From an uncultured Sulfitobacter sp. (lineage in GTDB: Bacteria > Pseudomonadota > Alphaproteobacteria > Rhodobacterales > Rhodobacteraceae): a DNA stretch of 36,983 bases. Under the pieces are notes generated by a model that worked only from the letters and a program-made list of their open reading frames with translations, made no database searches and was not told the DNA's origin. Each line of letters opens with the position of its first letter. Position 1 is the stretch's first letter. A program made the position numbers and the translations under genes. This document shows positions 33,384 through 36,983 of this stretch, in pieces. The DNA lies in contig NZ_CANMFS010000016.1 in the NCBI RefSeq assembly GCF_947497275.1, positions 1-36,983 of the forward strand. Reading direction: 5' to 3'.

Positions 33384-34529
33384 ATGGTGCACATTTTCGA
33401 TGTCCTCATCGTCGGCGATGCGCGGTTTCAGGGCGGCACCACGGCAGCCATGGCGGCGGACGTCGCCGGGTTTTCGGCGCTGGGGCTGAACATCGGGCTC
33501 ATGTTCGTGCGGTCCGCCTATCTGCACGACAGCCGCGATCCCCCCAATCCCGATGCGCTGGCACTGGCCGACTTGCCTGGCGTGACGCGACTGGCCCCCG
33601 GAACCGCCGCCCGCGCGCAGATCGCATTTCTGCATCATCCTCTGGTTTTCTTTTCCGGCATCGAGGAGCGGGCGTCCCTGACAGCAGAGCGTGCGATGCT
33701 TGTTGCTCATCACGCCCCATTCCGCGCGGACGGGTCGCTTGAATATGATCCCATGGCTGCACTGCGCCAGATCCGGACGCGCCTTGGGCTCAAGGCGCGG
33801 ATCGCGCCGGTATCGGGCACAGTGCGGCGGCAATTGCAGTCCTTCGCGCCCTTAGTCCGTCTTACCAGCGAGGATTGGCCGAACATCTTCGACACCGATG
33901 CCTGGCCGGGCGGGCCCGAGATCCTGAGCGGCGCCGACATTACCATCGGACGTCACGGCAGGGTCGATGGGCTGAAATGGCCAGCCACCGGCGCGGGCAT
34001 CGCGGCGACGCTACCCGCAGGCGCCGATGTACGCGTGCGTGTGTTAGGATGTCCTGCCGTCGAACTGGCGCGTCGGGGGGCGGATCTGTCGCATTGGGAA
34101 ATACTGGAATTCGGGGCCGAAACACCCGTAGCCTTCCTGCATAGCCTCGATGTCTTCATCTACCATTATCATCATGATCTGGTAGAGGCCTTCGGGCGCA
34201 CCGTCGCCGAGGCCGCCCTTACCGGACGCTACTGTCTTCTGGATCCCCGACTGCGCGCGACCTTCGGCGACATATTCGACTATTGCACCCCGGTCGAGGT
34301 CGACACTGCGCTCACGCGATTGCGGGCGGATCCGGTGGCAGCCCGACACCGCGCCACGCACGCGTCCGATGCCATGCGCGCGCGCTACGGTCTGGACAGC
34401 CTCGGTGCGCGGCTGGAACGACTGGCGCGCGATCCGGGTACCCTGTCACGCCATGGCGCTGATACCCCCCTGCCGCGCACCCTGCGCAAGTTCGCGGGTC
34501 TGTATCGCCGCGCGGGGCGCACTGTCTGA
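33384..34529 (+). CDS. GT-B glycosyltransferase (GT1/GT4-like)
   Basis: A 381-aa protein with a GT-B layout. The N-domain starts FDVLIVGDARFQGGTTAAMA, whose Gly-rich loop is typical of GT4. IFDTDAWPGGPEI and IGRHGRVDGLKWPAT (about 185-205) form the interdomain region. The C-domain ends with LVEAFGRTVAEAALTGRYCL, an exact E-x7-E donor-binding motif. No membrane helix. The family is more divergent than the other transferases here, so function is assigned by fold and context. The ATG at 33384 has GGGGGA 9 nt upstream, located in the previous gene's last codons. It is followed after 78 nt by the sulfotransferase and is presumably part of the same operon. Confidence 0.8.
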   Translation: MVHIFDVLIVGDARFQGGTTAAMAADVAGFSALGLNIGLMFVRSAYLHDSRDPPNPDALALADLPGVTRLAPGTAARAQIAFLHHPLVFFSGIEERASLTAERAMLVAHHAPFRADGSLEYDPMAALRQIRTRLGLKARIAPVSGTVRRQLQSFAPLVRLTSEDWPNIFDTDAWPGGPEILSGADITIGRHGRVDGLKWPATGAGIAATLPAGADVRVRVLGCPAVELARRGADLSHWEILEFGAETPVAFLHSLDVFIYHYHHDLVEAFGRTVAEAALTGRYCLLDPRLRATFGDIFDYCTPVEVDTALTRLRADPVAARHRATHASDAMRARYGLDSLGARLERLARDPGTLSRHGADTPLPRTLRKFAGLYRRAGRTV

Positions 34530-34607
34530 ACGGGTGCCATAGCCAGACAAATTCGTGTATTGGCCATATCATGCCGAATGCGATCCGATGTTCCGAGGGA
34601 GCGTGTC

Positions 34608-35534
34608 ATGCAAGGAAAAAGCCACCGCAAGCGGATCGCAACCGCCGCAAGCCTTGCCGCCGTGCGTCTGGGCCGCCGCCGGGCAGATGGTGCGCCACCC
34701 ATATTCGTGATCGGGTCGGGACGGTCCGGCAATACGCTGGTGCGCCGGGTACTGATGGCTTCGGGTGCGATCTACATCCCCCCGGAAACCTATGTGTTGG
34801 GTGAAATCATCGAAATCTGGCCCCGCACGGCACTGCTGCCGTGGCGCGAGCGGGTTTGGCTGTTCTGTGCCTATTTCGAGAAGCACCCCGAGTTTTCGAC
34901 GTTCGGTCTGCCCAACCTCGACCCCTTCGCCGCACAGGCCGCGGCGGCACAGGTCGCAGACCGGACCCTGCGCCGGTTGATCGACGCTTTCTATACGCAC
35001 CTTGCCGACGCGCAGAACGCCCCGACCGCACGCTGGGGCGACAAGACCCCCTATAACACGCACCATCTGCCCGCGATCGGCACGCTCTACCCGGATGCAA
35101 AATACGTGTGGCTTGTCCGCGATGGCCGCGACGTGGCGCTCTCATACGTCGAAGCCGGGATTTATCCGGACCTGGCGACTGCCGCCGTCCGTTGGACCCG
35201 CGCGAACGAGGCCTGCCTGAAGTTTGCCCGGCAGGGCCTGGATGTGCGCCGCCTCGCATACGAGGATATCGTCAACGATCCCGAAGCCGCATTTGCCGAT
35301 ATGTTCAAATGGGCTGGCATCAGATTTTCGTGCGATATGCTGACCACACAGCCCGGATCGATGGGCGACGTCGAGCAACGCCATCACCACGCGCAGGTGC
35401 GCCGCCCGATCTCCGCTGCGTCCGTAGGCCGTTGGCGCGACAGCCTCGAAGCGGCTGATCTGTCTGGTCTGCACGACACCTTCTGGCAGATGATGCGCAG
35501 TCTTGGATACGCGCCGGACGGTCCTCAGACGTAG
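34608..35534 (+). CDS. PAPS-dependent sulfotransferase
   Basis: A 308-aa sulfotransferase of the Sulfotransfer_3 type that moves sulfate from PAPS to an acceptor hydroxyl in the cytoplasm. The 5'-phosphosulfate loop IGSGRSGNTLVRRVL starts near residue 36. The 3'-phosphate motif LVRDGRDVALSYV is near 168-180. WGDKTPYNTHHLP (about 145) and RWRDSLEAADLSGL near the C-terminus are also typical. The ATG at 34608 has GAGGGAG about 8 nt upstream and was chosen over the open frame from 34560. It is last in the GH16-GT2-GT-B-sulfotransferase row, so an EPS sugar or lipid-linked intermediate is the probable acceptor. Its stop overlaps that of the convergent SGNH/RTX gene by 10 nt. Confidence 0.88.
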   Translation: MQGKSHRKRIATAASLAAVRLGRRRADGAPPIFVIGSGRSGNTLVRRVLMASGAIYIPPETYVLGEIIEIWPRTALLPWRERVWLFCAYFEKHPEFSTFGLPNLDPFAAQAAAAQVADRTLRRLIDAFYTHLADAQNAPTARWGDKTPYNTHHLPAIGTLYPDAKYVWLVRDGRDVALSYVEAGIYPDLATAAVRWTRANEACLKFARQGLDVRRLAYEDIVNDPEAAFADMFKWAGIRFSCDMLTTQPGSMGDVEQRHHHAQVRRPISAASVGRWRDSLEAADLSGLHDTFWQMMRSLGYAPDGPQT

Positions 35535-36983
35535 AAGATGTCCGACGTGGCCGAGATGTCGGACAGCGTCAGCCCTGGCAGATACGCGAGAGCGAACTGC
35601 GCGCCATCGGGATCGGTCAGGCGCAACTCAACACCGCTGTCGATGGCGTTCAGATCAAAGCCAAGCGTGGCACTGGCTTGAGTCTCCCATCCGAAATGCT
35701 GCGAGATTCCGCGCACATCCAGCATGTCACCCTCGGCCGCAGAAAAATCGAGGATCCGGTCGGTGTTACCCGCCTGTGCCGTGTCCATGTTGAACACGAA
35801 TGTATCGGCTCCGCCAGCGCCCTCGATCAGGTCCGCCCCGCCGCCACCGTCGATCACATTGTCGCCGTCCGAGCCGGTGATCCGGTCCCCGGCACGCCCG
35901 CCGGTCACATCCTCCAGCCCCGAGGGCATCACCTGCCAGTCCAGACCCGATCCGCTGAACAATCCGGTCTCGGCCTCGACCAGATCGAAAAGGGCGTCGG
36001 CATAGGTGCCATAAGCTGCCTCCGAGTAATGCACATCGTCGATGGACAGATGGTCGATGCCCTCCGCCGGTGTCGACGGGACCTGGGCATGCGGATTATC
36101 GAACAACAGCAGCGTCGGATGATCGTCCTGCAGATCTTCCACCGCCGCGCGCAGGCCGGACACGTAGGTTCCGTTGCCCGCATCACCCACTACGGCAACG
36201 CCGCCCACGGTACTGTAACCCTCGTTGATGAAATGCGCATATTCCGCCGGCACATTGTTGGCAAGTTTTGGGGCGATGGTCGAGATCACCAGGTACTTCT
36301 CGCCCGCGTCCGGCTGTTGATAGAACTGCGTGACCGCCTTGCCGATATTGTCGACGATGCCGGGCAGATGCGCCGTAAAGAAGTTGCCGGAATTGAACTC
36401 GAAATCGTTGGTCCCAGCCATAAGCAACGTCACATCCGGCATGTGGTCGGCCAGATTGTCCGACAGATCCGAATCGCGTCCGCTGCCAACGATCAGCCGC
36501 AGCGGAACCGCAGGTTCGCCGCTGTGGGCGCGGTCCAGCATGGTGGCGGGGCCGTTGTCGAAGGCGCCGACATAGTCTATCCACCCCCCCGCCGAAATGA
36601 TCGATTCGAGCAGATCACCGCGATAGCCATCCCGTTCCGCTGCTATTTCCGTACCGTCCACGATGCCTTGGGTGATCGAATCGCCAATCGGCAGAACCTT
36701 CGGTGCCTCGGCATAGCGGTCCGCATCCAGATCGATAAGCAGCCCTTCCGTCCGGGTCGCAAACAACGCGCCGTCGAGACCATTGATGGCAATAAACAGC
36801 CCCGGTCCGTTGATGGTGGTGGTGTTGCCCTCGGCGTCGGTCGCGGTGACACGGGTGAGCGCGGCGCCGTCGGTCAGCGTGCTGACGTCCAGCAGCGCCG
36901 TGCCGTCCGCCGCCAGCGGCGCCGAGACCGACCCGCCCGCGCCGTCCAGCACCGTCACCACCGCCGTCGCATCCGCGTCCAGC
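35525..36983 (-). CDS. SGNH/GDSL hydrolase with RTX repeats (partial, 5' end outside window)
   Basis: The C-terminal 486 or so residues of a longer protein; the frame is open to the window edge. The first visible part is an Ig-like segment (SAPLAADGTALLDVSTLTDG, then RVTATDAEGNTT). An SGNH hydrolase domain follows with VLPIGDSITQG (nucleophile Ser), LLMAGTNDFEF (Asn) and LSIDDVHYSEAAYG (catalytic Asp-x-x-His). One RTX block (GDRITGSDGDNVIDGGGGAD) and a terminal ADTFVFNMD...DRILDFSAAEGDML module, ending IFYV, mark a type I secretion substrate. It is probably an extracellular carbohydrate esterase acting on acylated polysaccharide. It is encoded convergently with the sulfotransferase. The number of upstream Ig-like repeats cannot be seen. 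Confidence 0.87.
   Translation of the reverse strand, partial: LDADATAVVTVLDGAGGSVSAPLAADGTALLDVSTLTDGAALTRVTATDAEGNTTTINGPGLFIAINGLDGALFATRTEGLLIDLDADRYAEAPKVLPIGDSITQGIVDGTEIAAERDGYRGDLLESIISAGGWIDYVGAFDNGPATMLDRAHSGEPAVPLRLIVGSGRDSDLSDNLADHMPDVTLLMAGTNDFEFNSGNFFTAHLPGIVDNIGKAVTQFYQQPDAGEKYLVISTIAPKLANNVPAEYAHFINEGYSTVGGVAVVGDAGNGTYVSGLRAAVEDLQDDHPTLLLFDNPHAQVPSTPAEGIDHLSIDDVHYSEAAYGTYADALFDLVEAETGLFSGSGLDWQVMPSGLEDVTGGRAGDRITGSDGDNVIDGGGGADLIEGAGGADTFVFNMDTAQAGNTDRILDFSAAEGDMLDVRGISQHFGWETQASATLGFDLNAIDSGVELRLTDPDGAQFALAYLPGLTLSDISATSDIFYV

Noticed and set aside
1..36983. tRNA, rRNA, CRISPR array, integrase or attachment sites
   Set aside because: No cloverleaf-like sequence, regularly spaced repeats or integrase motifs were seen on reading both strands. 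The only mobile element found is the IS3 remnant.

Overview
The window looks like a chromosomal (or large-replicon) segment of a marine-type alphaproteobacterium, most likely Rhodobacterales. This rests on high GC in the main body, Rhodobacterales-like protein sequences, an IS3-type remnant of a kind common there, and an ExoY/F/P/Q/M/A/O/K gene set of the type known from rhizobial succinoglycan. No rRNA or protein marker here fixes the genus, so the assignment is inference.

Layout. Positions 1-2541 are a decayed accessory patch, less GC-rich than the rest: two small hypothetical genes (209-897, minus), a frameshifted metallophosphoesterase (1084-1905) and an IS3-family remnant (1902-2541). 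Two frameshifts in this patch are perfect 7-bp tandem duplications. From 2759 onward the window is dense, mostly intact coding sequence in strand-alternating blocks. They are: SH3-domain secreted protein (minus) and UDP-glucuronate 4-epimerase plus OafA-type acyltransferase (plus, 3398-6659); O-antigen-ligase/ExoQ-like polymerase (minus, 6687-7961); an unknown HxH protein, a GlpD-like FAD dehydrogenase and ExoY (plus, 8156-11381); a long minus block 18383-11432 with a GT2, a GT4, a three-gene Gtr-like cassette (GT-C, GtrB-like, GtrA), a YdjM-like membrane hydrolase and a small membrane protein; ExoF, two DPM/ArnC-like transferases and ExoP (plus, 18501-24448); ExoM, ExoA, a 1171-aa G8/beta-helix RTX protein and an ExoO-like GT2 (minus, 24445-31541); ExoK-like GH16, ExoO-like GT2, a GT-B transferase and a sulfotransferase (plus, 31610-35534); and an SGNH-hydrolase RTX protein running off the right edge (minus, 35525 onward).

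How it fits together. ExoY would load the first sugar phosphate onto undecaprenyl phosphate. The GT2, GT4 and GT-B enzymes would extend the repeat unit. The OafA acyltransferase, the sulfotransferase and the Gtr-like cassette would decorate it. ExoQ-like, ExoP and ExoF would polymerise and export it. The GH16 enzyme and the two RTX proteins, which carry type I secretion features, would act on the polymer outside the cell. No Wzx/ExoT flippase, UDP-glucose dehydrogenase or type I secretion system is visible, so the locus probably extends beyond the window or draws on genes elsewhere.

The most unusual items are the G8/CEMIP-like beta-helix RTX protein, a glycosyltransferase-like protein with a destroyed DxD motif next to its intact homologue and joined to it by a 10-codon bridge ORF, the HxH-protein/FAD-dehydrogenase pair inside an EPS locus, and a sigma70-like promoter whose spacer is a perfect GC palindrome.
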